From the NCBI GenBank assembly GCA_017469445.1, contig JAFUGK010000007.1, forward strand, positions 1 through 64,000: 64,000 nt of DNA, written 5' to 3'. The stretch's first letter is position 1, and each line of letters starts with the position of its first letter. Shown here in pieces: positions 17,896-25,935 of the stretch. The notes under the pieces were generated by a model. That model had not been told where the DNA came from. It made no database searches and worked only from the letters and a program-made list of their open reading frames with translations. The position numbers were made by a program, and so were the translations under genes. The stretch is from Clostridia bacterium. Lineage in GTDB: Bacteria > Bacillota > Clostridia > TANB77 > CAG-508.

Positions 17896-18180
17896 ATGAA
17901 AGAATTATTATTAAATGAAAATTTTTGGATATATATAATTGTAATAAATGTAATAGGTTTTTTTGCAATGGGGTTAGATAAATGGAAATCAAAAAAAGGT
18001 AGCTGGCGTATTCCAGAAAAGACATTATTTACAATTACACTACTTGGAGGAGGCTTTGGAACAATATTGGGAATGTATACTTTTAGGCATAAAACTAAAA
18101 AGTTATATTTTACAATAGGATTTCCGGTAATATTAATCTCAGAAATTTTGCTTATTGTTTATATATTTATCGGGAATTAA
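17896..18180 (+). CDS. DUF1294 membrane protein
   Basis: 94 residues. The family signature is clear: GLDKWKSKKGSWRIPE, then LLGGGFGTILGMYTFRHKT, with three hydrophobic helices. DUF1294 proteins are small inner-membrane proteins of unknown function. A CACGGAG site lies just ahead of the ATG, directly after the palindromic element. Confidence 0.85.
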   Translation: MKELLLNENFWIYIIVINVIGFFAMGLDKWKSKKGSWRIPEKTLFTITLLGGGFGTILGMYTFRHKTKKLYFTIGFPVILISEILLIVYIFIGN

Positions 18181-18204
18181 TTATTTTTGTGAGAATTATT
18201 TAGA

Positions 18205-18382
18205 AAGAGCTATATATTAAAATTTATGAAATGACGAATGTGACCGGGAATGGTTGTAGACAATCTTAAAATTAAGTAACTGAGGAAGCACGATAGCGAG
18301 AGGCTCGGTTGCTTAATTTTTAGATTGTCTAGACCATGTATGGAAGCCGAGGAAATTGAATAAATTTAATATATAGCTCTTT
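18205..18382. repeat. Long palindromic element with two nested helices
   Basis: Outer inverted repeat: AAGAGCTATATATTAAA-TTTAT (from 18205) with its complement ending at 18382. Inner inverted repeat: TAGACAATCT-AAAATTAAG with CTTAATTTTTAGATTGTCTA. Between and inside the helices are GC-richer segments (GACCGGGAATGG, GGAAGCCGAGG, GAGGAAGCACGATAGC). Only one copy is in the window, but its plan matches families A, B and C. It fills the space after DUF1294. Confidence 0.65.
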
Positions 18383-18385
18383 TAT

Positions 18386-18700
18386 AGTAAAACAAAACAA
18401 AAATTCTGGACACATAATTAACAATAAAACAAAATGTAAACTTTCCATAATATGATAACGAGGAATAATTGTGAACAAATGGTGAACACAGGATGCCCAA
18501 TTATGAACTATCCACAGAGTTATCCACATTATCCACAGAAATTATGTGCAAATGTTTATAATTTATAATAAGTTACATAAAATGTAATAAAAGTGAAATA
18601 TACCTGTAATATTTTTGAAATATAACAGTAAAAAAGACATAAAAAAGAAAAATAAATGTAATAAAGTCGCAAACCATTAAGACAGTATAATATGTGTCAA
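18386..18700. other. Gene-free stretch containing the DnaA boxes
   Basis: No open frame with a ribosome site is visible. Apart from the DnaA-box cluster the stretch is A-rich. GTGAACAAATGGTGAACACA about 20 bases before the cluster contains two weaker DnaA-like words. Confidence 0.4.
18508..18537 (+). promoter_or_regulatory. Cluster of three DnaA boxes
   Basis: CTATCCACA (18508-18516, one mismatch), TTATCCACA (18520-18528) and TTATCCACA (18529-18537) match the DnaA box TTATNCACA. The last two abut without a gap. The next 60 bases are very AT-rich. No dnaA or dnaN gene is nearby, so this may be a DnaA titration or regulatory cluster rather than oriC, although an origin cannot be excluded. Confidence 0.7.
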
Positions 18701-18704
18701 TGGG

Positions 18705-18731
18705 TGTCAATGGGGACGGAGAAATTTGACA
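18705..18731. repeat. GGGGAC-family half unit (copy E3)
   Basis: TGTCAA-TGGGGACGGAGAAA-TTTGACA, identical to the left arm of the perfect palindrome at 43709-43768. A partial copy of its first bases precedes it, and another GGGGAC fragment is at about 18773. Confidence 0.65.
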
Positions 18732-18801
18732 ACAAAAAATTTAAGAAACAATACAAAATTCTGAGCATTTAGGGGACACTTACCTGAGTGTTCAACAATT
18801 T

Positions 18802-18840
18802 AAAAAGGCATAATGGAGATAAATTCTCTATTATGCTTTA
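18802..18840 (-). terminator. Terminator of the type III toxin gene
   Basis: GCATAATGGAGA pairs with TCTCTATTATGC around a short loop. On the minus strand the hairpin is followed by CTTTTTAAA, 21 bases after the toxin stop. Confidence 0.75.
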
Positions 18841-18861
18841 TTTTATGTTTAATTAAAACAA

Positions 18862-19344
18862 TTAAAATGATTGTTTATTATATATTAAACATTTTTCTTC
18901 AAGTAGAATGAATTGACAACATCTAGACTTAATACTATCGTTTAAATGTCCTTTTCTATACATGTTTTGAAATAAATATATTTTTTTAAATAATTCTGCT
19001 TTATGGTTGTTTAAAAAAGTTAATTGTTCTTCTAACATCTTTTTATATTTCTTATCTTTTATAGTTGGCAATACTTCTGTTAATTCTTCAATAGGAGTAG
19101 GAATCATATTATTAATGTTAACAACACCTAATTCTCCATCTTTAATTTTAAATATATCAATTGCTTTAGGGTTAATTATTTTATGTTTTGGCTTTGGGGA
19201 TGCTAATGGAGCAAAATAATTATAATTATTATATGTATATACTTATGGTCTTGTGGTATTTTTATTATATGCTACATTTTTATCAAATTGTCTTAAATAA
19301 TTTATATAACCTTCATCAATATAGTAAATTTTTAGATTCTTCAT
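18862..19344 (-). pseudogene. ToxN/AbiQ-type type III toxin with nonsense codon 34
   Basis: The frame from ATG 19344 to TAA 18862 is 161 codons with a single internal TAA at 19245-19243 (codon 34). Ignoring it, the protein follows the ToxN/AbiQ endoribonuclease pattern throughout: YYIDEGYINYLRQFDKNV, RP-stop-V where the family has RPYV, NYFAPLASPKPKHK, GVVNINNMIP, YKKMLEEQLTFLN and CCQFILLEEKC. TAT or TAC to TAA is one substitution. A GGAG site precedes the ATG. Toxins of this family cut their own repeat RNA and defend against phages. Here the toxin is probably inactive. Confidence 0.82.
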
Positions 19345-19368
19345 TTAATACTCCTATTATTAAAAATT

Positions 19369-19392
19369 GTGGCTATCTTTTATGATAGCCAC
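19369..19392 (-). terminator. Attenuating terminator between antitoxin repeats and toxin
   Basis: Perfect 9-bp stem GTGGCTATC / GATAGCCAC followed on the minus strand by AATTTTTA. A leaky terminator between antitoxin repeats and toxin gene is a defining trait of type III systems, where it sets the RNA to toxin ratio. Confidence 0.85.
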
Positions 19393-19398
19393 ATACTA

Positions 19399-19560
19399 TT
19401 TTAAGCTCCTACTATGGCAAGGATATTCCTACTTTTTTAAGTTCCTACTATGGCAAGGATATTCCTGCTTTTTTAAGTCCCTACTTTAGCAAGGGTATTC
19501 TAAACTTTTTAAGCTATTCAATAGCAATATTATTATATGTAATTAATATAAAATTATTGC
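19399..19560 (-). ncRNA. ToxI-type antitoxin RNA repeats (36-nt units)
   Basis: Three tandem units of exactly 36 bases begin at 19403, 19439 and 19475 (plus-strand word AAGYYCCTACT...GCAAGGRTATTC), with a degenerate start of a fourth at 19511. Units are separated only by runs of T (A in the RNA). The 36-nt unit size equals that of the classical ToxI repeats that wrap the toxin as a pseudoknot. A minus-strand promoter lies upstream at 19569-19597. Confidence 0.82.
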
Positions 19561-19568
19561 TTAATATA

Positions 19569-19597
19569 AATATAACATATTTTTGCCAAATAATCAA
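19569..19597 (-). promoter_or_regulatory. Promoter of the type III TA locus
   Basis: Minus strand TTGATT (19597-19592), 17 bases, TATATT (19574-19569). The transcript would start near 19562 and run through the 36-nt repeats. Confidence 0.6.
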
Positions 19598-19648
19598 CAT
19601 TTTTTAAAAACTTTTAAATAAAAGCATTTTGAATGGGCAATTGTACTA

Positions 19649-19700
19649 AGGGGACGTTTCTGAATGAGGAAAAAATCCTCATTTGGGAAATATCTTGTCG
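19649..19700. repeat. GGGGAC-family element (copy E5)
   Basis: GGGGACGTTTCTGAATGAGGA... contains AATGAGGA / TCCTCATT around a short A-run, then GGGAAATATCTTGTC, similar to the element at 37924-37976. Confidence 0.5.
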
Positions 19701-19730
19701 CAAACTTGATAGTGATATAGTATAACAAAT

Positions 19731-19775
19731 AAAAAATGGGGGCTTATAAAATTATTTTATGAGCTCTCATTTTTA
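19731..19775. terminator. Orphan terminator-like hairpin
   Basis: AAAAATGGGGGCTTATAA pairs with TTATGAGCTCTCATTTTT (with G-U pairs). No gene precedes it on the plus strand, so it may be the end of a lost cassette or of an unrecognised small RNA. Confidence 0.5.
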
Positions 19776-19800
19776 TCATAGAAGGATATGAAATAGTGTC

Positions 19801-19829
19801 TTGAAAAATTATGTAAAGTATGATAGAAT
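19801..19829 (+). promoter_or_regulatory. Promoter of the 19903 cassette gene
   Basis: TTGAAA (19801-19806), 17 bases, TAGAAT (19824-19829). Confidence 0.65.
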
Positions 19830-19902
19830 ATGTAGCAATATAGCAAATAGCTAGATATTTTTTATTTATTTTTTTCATTAATTAGTGAAAGGAGAAATAC
19901 AA

Positions 19903-20346
19903 ATGAGAAAAGAAGTCGAAAGAATTTTATGCTGGCAAAATCTATATAAGGATTATATGCATTACCGTTCACTTTTACGTAAGACGGAACAAATGCTTTC
20001 AGATTTTCGGGATAATTGCAAACATGAGATTATAGTTATTACAGCAAATAGTAGTATTGATTATCGTTTAAGTCATGAATGTAAATGTTTATTTTGCGGA
20101 AAAGAAGAACAGCATTATGGAATTATAGGTAAAAGTCCAAGATTTATTCATAGTTCAAATAAATTTTGGTTATCACATCCATTTAGATTTGAAGTAGCAA
20201 AAAAATTATTTATTAAGATTGCTTTAGATAATCCTGATAAGAATATACTTGAAATTGCAGAGATTATGCATCAGGAAATAGATTCTGAAAGCGAAGACTT
20301 CATTAAATATTCTGAAGAAGTATATGCTGAGTTTTATAAAAAATAA
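19903..20346 (+). CDS. Hypothetical protein with a possible zinc site (cassette gene)
   Basis: 147 residues from ATG 19903, which lies 9 bases after AAAGGAGA. An earlier GTG at 19885 is upstream of that site and unlikely. The segment NCKHEI ... ECKCLFCGKEE contains a CxxC with further Cys and His and may bind zinc. The rest is helical, with acidic C-terminal residues. No family is recognised. Codons such as CGG, CGT and TGC and a higher GC content distinguish it from native genes. It has its own promoter and terminator. Confidence 0.7.
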   Translation: MRKEVERILCWQNLYKDYMHYRSLLRKTEQMLSDFRDNCKHEIIVITANSSIDYRLSHECKCLFCGKEEQHYGIIGKSPRFIHSSNKFWLSHPFRFEVAKKLFIKIALDNPDKNILEIAEIMHQEIDSESEDFIKYSEEVYAEFYKK

Positions 20347-20352
20347 AATGAG

Positions 20353-20382
20353 AAAAAGTCCATATCTTTATGGGCTTTTTTC
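20353..20382 (+). terminator. Terminator of the 19903 cassette gene
   Basis: AAAAAGTCCATA / TATGGGCTTTTTT (G-U pairs), beginning 7 bases after the stop. A fragment of the GGGGAC family follows at about 20400. Confidence 0.8.
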
Positions 20383-20526
20383 TTGTTTTCCAACTTTTGG
20401 GGACACTCCCTAAAAGTTTGCAAATACACAGAAGTATTAAAAAAATAGGTAAAAAGGTAATATCAAATAAAAATGCTAAAGAAATAAAAGAATTGAATAA
20501 TGGTGATATAAATAATCTCTAAAATA

Positions 20527-20555
20527 TTGACTATTTTGGTTAAATGTAATATTAT
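20527..20555 (+). promoter_or_regulatory. Promoter of glyS
   Basis: TTGACT (20527-20532), 17 bases, TATTAT (20550-20555). Transcription would start near 20562, about 12 bases before the family D leader. Confidence 0.65.
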
Positions 20556-20573
20556 TTAAAGAACTAATAATTC

Positions 20574-20670
20574 AAGGAGATAATTTTGGAATATGACATT
20601 TATAGCTCATAAGGGAGGTGGATGCCATATTTTAAGATGCGTCCCCTTACAATATTAAGGAGGAATTATA
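20574..20670 (+). promoter_or_regulatory. Family D leader upstream of glyS, with a 21-codon leader ORF
   Basis: The 5' untranslated region consists almost only of the family D leader. It has AGGAGA, then an ATG at 20593, a conserved box through GACATTTATAGCTCATAAG, a hairpin GGATGC / GCATCC-like (GATGCGTCC), and CCCCTTAC. The leader ORF (20593-20658) reads MTFIAHKGGGCHILRCVPLQY and contains three consecutive glycine codons. Its stop overlaps the AAGGAGG site of glyS. Related leaders are at 34829, 55339 and 59470. No T-box is present. Confidence 0.7.
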
Positions 20671-22053
20671 ATGGTAAAATCTATGGATACAATAGTATCA
20701 TTATGCAAAAATAGAGGATTTGTATATCCTGGTTCAGAAATATATGGTGGTCTTTCAAACACATGGGACTATGGACCATTAGGAGTAGAATTAAAAAATA
20801 ATGTTAAAAAAATATGGAGAAAAAAATTCATACAAGAAACTAAATATAATGTTGGATTAGATGCAGCAATTTTAATGAACCCACAAACTTGGGTTGCATC
20901 TGGACATGTTGGAGGTTTTTCAGATCCATTAATAGATTGCAAGGAATGTAAAACAAGACATAGAGCAGATAAATTAATAGAAGAATGGATGCATGAGCAC
21001 AATTGTGAAGAAGTTGTTGATGGTTGGCCAGATGAAAAAATGTTAAAATACATGGCAGATAACCATATAGCTTGCCCTAATTGTGGTAAAGAAAATTTTA
21101 CAGAAATACGTAAATTTAATTTAATGTTTAAAACTTTCCAAGGTGTAACAGAAGATGCAAAATCTGAAATATATTTAAGACCAGAAACAGCACAAGGTAT
21201 ATTTGTAAACTTCAAAAATGTAATGAGAACAACAAGAAGAAAGCTACCTATGGGTATAGCACAAATAGGAAAATCATTTAGAAATGAAATAACACCTGGA
21301 AACTTTACATTTAGAACAAGAGAATTTGAACAAATGGAACTTGAATTTTTCTGTAAGCCTGGAACAGATTTAGAATGGTATGAATACTGGAAAAAATTCT
21401 GTAAAGAATGGCTTTTAAATTTAGGAATGAAAGAAGAAAACTTACGTTTAAGAGAGCATAGTAAAGAAGAATTATCACATTATAGTGCTGGAACAACAGA
21501 TATAGAATTTTTATTCCCATTTGGATGGGGAGAGCTTTGGGGTATTGCTGATAGAACAAACTTCGATTTAACACAACATCAAGAATATTCTAAAGAAGAT
21601 TTTAATTACTTAGACCAAGAAACAGGAGAAAAATATATACCATATTGCATAGAACCATCACTTGGATGTGACAGAGTAACACTTGCATTCTTATGTAATG
21701 CATATGAGGAACAAGAAATAGCAGAAGGAGATACAAGAATAGTATTACATTTACACCCAGCGTTAGCACCATATAAAGTTGCAGTATTACCACTATCTAA
21801 AAAATTAAGTCCAAAAGCAGAAGAAGTATATGAGAAATTATCTAAAAAATTCATGTGCGATTATGATGAGGCAGGAAGCATAGGAAAACGTTATAGAAGA
21901 GAAGATGAAATAGGAACACCATATTGTGTAACAATAGACTTTGACACAGAAACAGATAATTCAGTAACAATAAGAGACAGAGATACAATGGAGCAAGTAA
22001 GAGTTAAAATTGATGAGTTAGAAGCATGGGTAGAAGAGAAGATTGTAATATAA
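20671..22053 (+). CDS. glyS: Glycyl-tRNA synthetase (single-chain, dimeric type)
   Basis: 460 residues of the eukaryote/archaeal-like homodimeric class IIc GlyRS found in many Gram-positives, not the alpha2-beta2 enzyme. Motif 2 ([25 protein letters not shown]) and motif 3 ([14 protein letters not shown]) and the C-terminal anticodon-binding domain ([29 protein letters not shown]) are present. It charges tRNA-Gly. The AAGGAGG site is 8 bases before ATG. Expression is likely influenced by the family D leader directly upstream. Confidence 0.97.
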   Translation: MVKSMDTIVSLCKNRGFVYPGSEIYGGLSNTWDYGPLGVELKNNVKKIWRKKFIQETKYNVGLDAAILMNPQTWVASGHVGGFSDPLIDCKECKTRHRADKLIEEWMHEHNCEEVVDGWPDEKMLKYMADNHIACPNCGKENFTEIRKFNLMFKTFQGVTEDAKSEIYLRPETAQGIFVNFKNVMRTTRRKLPMGIAQIGKSFRNEITPGNFTFRTREFEQMELEFFCKPGTDLEWYEYWKKFCKEWLLNLGMKEENLRLREHSKEELSHYSAGTTDIEFLFPFGWGELWGIADRTNFDLTQHQEYSKEDFNYLDQETGEKYIPYCIEPSLGCDRVTLAFLCNAYEEQEIAEGDTRIVLHLHPALAPYKVAVLPLSKKLSPKAEEVYEKLSKKFMCDYDEAGSIGKRYRREDEIGTPYCVTIDFDTETDNSVTIRDRDTMEQVRVKIDELEAWVEEKIVI

Positions 22054-22089
22054 TAAGTTAAAAAACATACATAAAATAAACAATAATCA

Positions 22090-22118
22090 TTGACAAATGT
22101 AACAAAACGTGGTAAAAT
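22090..22118 (+). promoter_or_regulatory. Promoter of rplU-rpmA
   Basis: TTGACA (22090-22095), 17 bases, TAAAAT (22113-22118). Confidence 0.7.
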
Positions 22119-22124
22119 TACCAA

Positions 22125-22222
22125 TTGTAAGCCGCATAAGTCAAGGTACATAAACGTAGATTAAGTTCTACTACCTAAGAATTTAAGGTTAGCGAGTATA
22201 CGAAAAGGGAGGTGTACATATA
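22125..22222 (+). promoter_or_regulatory. Structured leader of the L21 operon
   Basis: About 95 nt between promoter and rplU with local pairing (CGTAGA-TTAAG-TTCTACTACCT, CCTAAGAATTTAAGG). Ribosomal L21 leaders that autoregulate rplU are known in Firmicutes. The similarity here is by position and shape only. Confidence 0.4.
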
Positions 22223-22666
22223 ATGTACGCAATAATTGAAGCTTGTGGAAAGCAATACAAAGTAGCAGAAGGAGATGTAGTATTTTTCGAAAAACTAGAT
22301 GTAGAAGAAGGAAAAAAAGTTACATTTGATAATGTAGTTTTAGTATCTGATGATGGAAAAGTACAAGTTGGAGCTCCTTATGTAAAAGGTGTAAAAGTAG
22401 AAGGAAAGGTAGTTGCACATGGTAAAGGCAAAAAAATAATTGTTTACAAAATGAAGCCTAAAAAGAACTATAGAAGAAAACAAGGACATAGACAACCATA
22501 CACTAAAGTAGAAATTACTTCTATAAAAGTAGCTACAGCAAAAACTACAAAAACAGCTGAAGAAAAAGCTGAAGAAAAACCAGTAGCAAAAGCAGCAACT
22601 AAAACAGCAGCAAAAACTACAACAAAAAAAGCTACTACTACTAAAAAAGAAAAAGTAGAAGAATAA
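22223..22666 (+). CDS. rplU: 50S ribosomal protein L21 with a C-terminal Ala/Lys/Thr tail
   Basis: 147 residues. The first 102 are ordinary L21 ([40 protein letters not shown]). The remaining 45 residues are a low-complexity tail of Ala, Thr, Lys and Glu, longer than usual in L21. GGGAGGTG precedes the ATG. It forms an operon with rpmA. Confidence 0.96.
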   Translation: MYAIIEACGKQYKVAEGDVVFFEKLDVEEGKKVTFDNVVLVSDDGKVQVGAPYVKGVKVEGKVVAHGKGKKIIVYKMKPKKNYRRKQGHRQPYTKVEITSIKVATAKTTKTAEEKAEEKPVAKAATKTAAKTTTKKATTTKKEKVEE

Positions 22667-22708
22667 TTATGATATTATAAAAATTTACGTCGAAGGGAGT
22701 GAATTTAA

Positions 22709-22972
22709 ATGGCACATAAAAAAGGGCAAGGTAGTGTTAAGAACGGAAGAGACAGTGAGTCTAAACGCCTTGGAGTAAAAAGAGCAGATGGACAATTTGT
22801 TAAAGCTGGAAATATATTAATAAGACAAAGAGGAACACAAACACATCCTGGTAACAATGTTGGAATAGGTAGTGATGATACTCTTTATGCATTAGTAGAC
22901 GGAAATGTTAAATTTGAAAGAAAAGGTAGAGATAAAAAACAAGTAAGTGTTTATCCAGCTCAAGCAAAATAA
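22709..22972 (+). CDS. rpmA: 50S ribosomal protein L27
   Basis: 87 residues beginning directly [18 protein letters not shown], the mature L27 form. The N-terminal extension of about nine residues that many Firmicutes L27 carry and cleave with the Prp protease is missing, and no prp gene lies between rplU and rpmA (only 42 bases). The AAGGGAGTG ribosome site is clear. Confidence 0.97.
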   Translation: MAHKKGQGSVKNGRDSESKRLGVKRADGQFVKAGNILIRQRGTQTHPGNNVGIGSDDTLYALVDGNVKFERKGRDKKQVSVYPAQAK

Positions 22973-22992
22973 ATTAATATATTTTGTTATAT

Positions 22993-23030
22993 AAAAATCT
23001 AGACTAATTTTAAATTAGACTAGATTTTTT
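22993..23030 (+). terminator. Terminator of rplU-rpmA
   Basis: AAAATCTAGACTAATTT pairs with AAATTAGACTAGATTTT (one mismatch) and is followed by T residues. Confidence 0.88.
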
Positions 23031-23090
23031 ATTTTGTTTAATGTATAATAGCTTTTGTAAAATACATTAAAATTTGGAAGGAAAATTAAA

Positions 23091-24452
23091 ATGAGAAAAT
23101 ATTTTGGTACAGATGGAATTAGAAAAGTTGCAAATACTGAATTAACACCAGAATTTGCATTAAAATTAGCAAAAGCTAGTGCGTATGTTTTAGCTAAAAA
23201 TGAGGAACACATTCCTACAATATTGATAGGAAGAGATACAAGAATATCAGGAGAACTTCTAGAAACAGCTATGACAGCTGGATTTTTAAGCTACGGGGCA
23301 AATGTTAAAATTTTAGGAGAAATACCAACACCTGCAGTAGCATATTTAACAAGAAAATTAAATGCAGATGCAGGAGTAGTAATATCTGCATCACACAATA
23401 GCTTCGAATTCAATGGAATAAAGTACTTTAGTAATAAAGGCACGAAAATACCAGATAGTGTTGAAGAAGAAATAGAGGGAGTATTAGATTCAGAAAAAAT
23501 AGATAATCTAACAGCAGAACATACTAAAATAGGTAGATATGAGATAAATCATGAGCTAGAAGATGAGTATGTAAAATTTTTTGAAAATTTATTTAAAGAT
23601 AAATTAAATGCTAAAAACACTAGAGAATTCAAGGTTGGAATAGATGCTGCAAATGGAGCTACATATAAAGTTGCAGAAAAGGTATTTACAAATTTGGGAA
23701 TTAAATATAAAATAATAAATAATAATCCAGACGGAATAAATATAAATGAAAATTGTGGCTCAACACATATTGAAAAATTAAAACAATTTGTATTGGAGAA
23801 TAATTTAGATTTAGGTGTTGCTTATGATGGAGATGGAGATAGATGTTTAGCTATTGATGAAAAAGGAAATCTTATAGACGGAGATATGATACTAGCCATA
23901 ATATCAGATAAGCTAAAAGAAGAAGGAAAGTTGCAGAATAATACTTTAGTTGCAACAATTATGAGCAATTTAGGATTAAACAAGTATTGCTTAGAAAATG
24001 GAATGAATATAAAACAAACTAAAGTTGGAGATAGATATGTTTTAGAGGAAATGCTAAACAACGGATATAATCTTGGTGGAGAACAATCTGGACATATAAT
24101 ATTTTTAGATTACAATCCAACAGGAGATGGCATATTAACATCACTTATGCTAATTGATGCAATACTATCTAAAAATACTTCAGCTTCAGAAGTTGCAAAT
24201 ATTATTACTATATATCCACAAGTTTTAGTAAATGCTAAAGTAGCATCAAATAAAAAAATGGATTATCAAAAAGATAAAGTAATAACAGAAGAAATAGAAA
24301 AATTAGAAAAACAAGAAGAAATAGGCAGAATAATAATAAGACCTTCAGGAACAGAACCACTTGTTAGAGTAATGATAGAAGGCAAAAACGAAAAGTATAT
24401 TACACAAGAAGCTAATAGACTTGCTAAATTAATAGAAAGTAAATTAAGTTAG
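23091..24452 (+). CDS. glmM: Phosphoglucosamine mutase
   Basis: 453 residues. FGTDGIRKVAN at the N-terminus, the phosphoserine loop ISASHNSFEFNG (Ser about 102), the metal-binding DGDGDR and the C-terminal RPSGTEPLVRVM phosphate-binding loop identify GlmM. It converts glucosamine-6-phosphate to glucosamine-1-phosphate, the step before GlmU (encoded at 39657) in UDP-GlcNAc synthesis. AAGGAAA precedes ATG by about 7 bases. Confidence 0.96.
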   Translation: MRKYFGTDGIRKVANTELTPEFALKLAKASAYVLAKNEEHIPTILIGRDTRISGELLETAMTAGFLSYGANVKILGEIPTPAVAYLTRKLNADAGVVISASHNSFEFNGIKYFSNKGTKIPDSVEEEIEGVLDSEKIDNLTAEHTKIGRYEINHELEDEYVKFFENLFKDKLNAKNTREFKVGIDAANGATYKVAEKVFTNLGIKYKIINNNPDGININENCGSTHIEKLKQFVLENNLDLGVAYDGDGDRCLAIDEKGNLIDGDMILAIISDKLKEEGKLQNNTLVATIMSNLGLNKYCLENGMNIKQTKVGDRYVLEEMLNNGYNLGGEQSGHIIFLDYNPTGDGILTSLMLIDAILSKNTSASEVANIITIYPQVLVNAKVASNKKMDYQKDKVITEEIEKLEKQEEIGRIIIRPSGTEPLVRVMIEGKNEKYITQEANRLAKLIESKLS

Positions 24453-24493
24453 CTTATTGTAAATATAATAAAATAAAGAGGAGGTAATAAACC

Positions 24494-24832
24494 ATGATTT
24501 TTAATACATCAGATCCGATTAATGTAGTATTAATCTTGGCTGCTACTGTACTTTTAGTTTACTTAGGAAAAGAAACAAAGAAAAGTAGAATTCCACAAAT
24601 TACATTATTTGTTTTCTTAGCATTAATATTAATGCACACAGTACAATTTGTAACAATGGCTGGAACAGCTGCACCTGAAATTGTTAAAATATTAAGTACA
24701 TCAATTGCAGTTGATTTTGGATTAGTAATGATAGCTTTCTTAGGATACCTATGGGTAGATGATATAGAAGCAAAAGTAAAACAAACCAAAGTGGTTAGCA
24801 ATAGCTTAGATTGGTTTTGGAAAAAGGTATAA
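24494..24832 (+). CDS. Small membrane protein with three helices
   Basis: 112 residues with three hydrophobic segments (about 10-23, 38-56, 71-90) and a basic C-terminal tail ending LDWFWKKV. AGAGGAGG precedes the ATG. No family is recognised. It is 41 bases behind glmM and has a terminator after it, so it likely shares the glmM transcript. Confidence 0.65.
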   Translation: MIFNTSDPINVVLILAATVLLVYLGKETKKSRIPQITLFVFLALILMHTVQFVTMAGTAAPEIVKILSTSIAVDFGLVMIAFLGYLWVDDIEAKVKQTKVVSNSLDWFWKKV

Positions 24833-24848
24833 AATAATTACAAATGGC

Positions 24849-24882
24849 AAAAGAAGGGGAATATACATTATTCTCCTTTTTG
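24849..24882 (+). terminator. Terminator after the small membrane protein
   Basis: AAGGGGAATA / TATTCTCCTT with short loop and following T residues. Confidence 0.75.
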
Positions 24883-24929
24883 TTAACTAAAAAGATAGTG
24901 TAAGGAATATATATGAAAAGGAGATTTTT

Positions 24930-25388
24930 ATGAATAAATTTATGGAAGAAGCGAATAAATTAGCTGAAAAAGGCTTTAAAAGTGGAGATGGAGGACCATT
25001 TGGAGCTGTTATTGTTAAAAATGGAGAGATAATTGCAAGAGGCAATAACAAAGTTTTATGTAGCAATGATCCAACTGCACATGCAGAGGTTGTTGCTATA
25101 AGAGAAGCAAGTAAAAAGCTAAATACATATGATTTATCTGGATGCATTTTATATACATCTTGTGAACCTTGTCCAATGTGTTTATCTGCAATAATATGGG
25201 CAAACATAAAAGAAGTGTATTATGCATGCACTAGAGAAGATGCTGCATCTATTGGATTTAGAGATGAATTAATATATGAATTTTTAAAAGGAAACGCTAA
25301 AGAACTAATAAAACTAAGCAATATTGATAGGGAAGATTGCGTAAATAACTTTGAAGAATATCAAAAACAACATAAAACAATATACTAA
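24930..25388 (+). CDS. guaD: Guanine deaminase (CDA superfamily)
   Basis: 152 residues. GGPFGAVIVKNGEIIARGNN, the zinc-binding HAEVVAIREA and CEPCPMCLSAI motifs, and the DPTAHAE variant plus the C-terminal aromatic tail ending in Tyr fit the Bacillus GuaD type rather than tRNA adenosine deaminase TadA. It deaminates guanine to xanthine. AAAGGAG is 8 bases before ATG. A TadA-like assignment is the main alternative. Confidence 0.85.
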   Translation: MNKFMEEANKLAEKGFKSGDGGPFGAVIVKNGEIIARGNNKVLCSNDPTAHAEVVAIREASKKLNTYDLSGCILYTSCEPCPMCLSAIIWANIKEVYYACTREDAASIGFRDELIYEFLKGNAKELIKLSNIDREDCVNNFEEYQKQHKTIY

Positions 25389-25391
25389 AAT

Positions 25392-25420
25392 TTGCAAAAA
25401 AAGCATAAAAATGGTATAAT
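25392..25420 (+). promoter_or_regulatory. Promoter of the 25476 cassette gene
   Basis: TTGCAA (25392-25397), 17 bases, TATAAT (25415-25420). The words CATAAAAATGGTATAAT closely resemble the PhoH-gene promoter at 1199-1227. A small leader hairpin GGCT-AATAGCC follows. Confidence 0.7.
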
Positions 25421-25475
25421 ATAAGAGCATAATAAAAATGGCTAATAGCCAAGAGTTAACAGGAGGATATTTACA

Positions 25476-25925
25476 ATGTTAAAACGGATTTTTGTTGTAA
25501 TGGCGATGTTGTTGACATTAGTTCCTTCTGCACATGCAGAAGTATTACCGGAGGGGATTACTTATCGAAAAGAAGGATCTGAGGAGACATATACTGTAAA
25601 AGAGGAATCTATTGCATTATCCGAAAAAATTCTTGAACTAAGAAGAAAATTGATTCAAGAAGGTAGACTATTGCAAATGACGACTCAAATTGAAGAGTAC
25701 TCAAATGGTACTCGAGATAAAAAAGTTATTTTATGTGCTTCAACTGAAAAAGTAGAAGTCAAACCTTTCGAGGTAATAATCTATACAACTGATAGCGAAG
25801 CTTTTGCGGATGAAACACAAAATGCACTTACACATGAAATAAAGAACAGGTTTTTCCTTATTAGCCGGTATCAAAAAGATGTTGATAGGTTTGTTGTTAT
25901 ATTGAACCGTCAGTTGGTAAATTAA
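25476..25925 (+). CDS. Secreted protein of unknown function (cassette gene)
   Basis: 149 residues with a clear signal peptide (MLKRIFVVMAMLLTLVPSAHA, cleavage after AHA) and a mature region of about 128 charged residues without membrane segments. No family is recognised. Codon use (CGG for Arg4 and Arg in SRYQ, CTT, CCG) differs from the native genes. It has its own promoter, AGGAGG site and terminator. Confidence 0.75.
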   Translation: MLKRIFVVMAMLLTLVPSAHAEVLPEGITYRKEGSEETYTVKEESIALSEKILELRRKLIQEGRLLQMTTQIEEYSNGTRDKKVILCASTEKVEVKPFEVIIYTTDSEAFADETQNALTHEIKNRFFLISRYQKDVDRFVVILNRQLVN

Positions 25926-25935
25926 TTGTAAATAC

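Noticed and set aside
19399..19512. Short tandem repeats as a CRISPR array
   Set aside because: The 36-base units follow each other without spacers of unique sequence, and they lie upstream of a ToxN-type gene. They fit a type III antitoxin RNA.
20433..20522. Short lysine/asparagine-rich frame between the 19903 gene and glyS
   Set aside because: No start with ribosome site. It may be a remnant of a lost gene but nothing identifiable remains.
20560..20670. T-box riboswitch upstream of glyS
   Set aside because: No AGGGTGGNACCGCG-like antiterminator sequence, no specifier loop and the leader is only about 110 nt.
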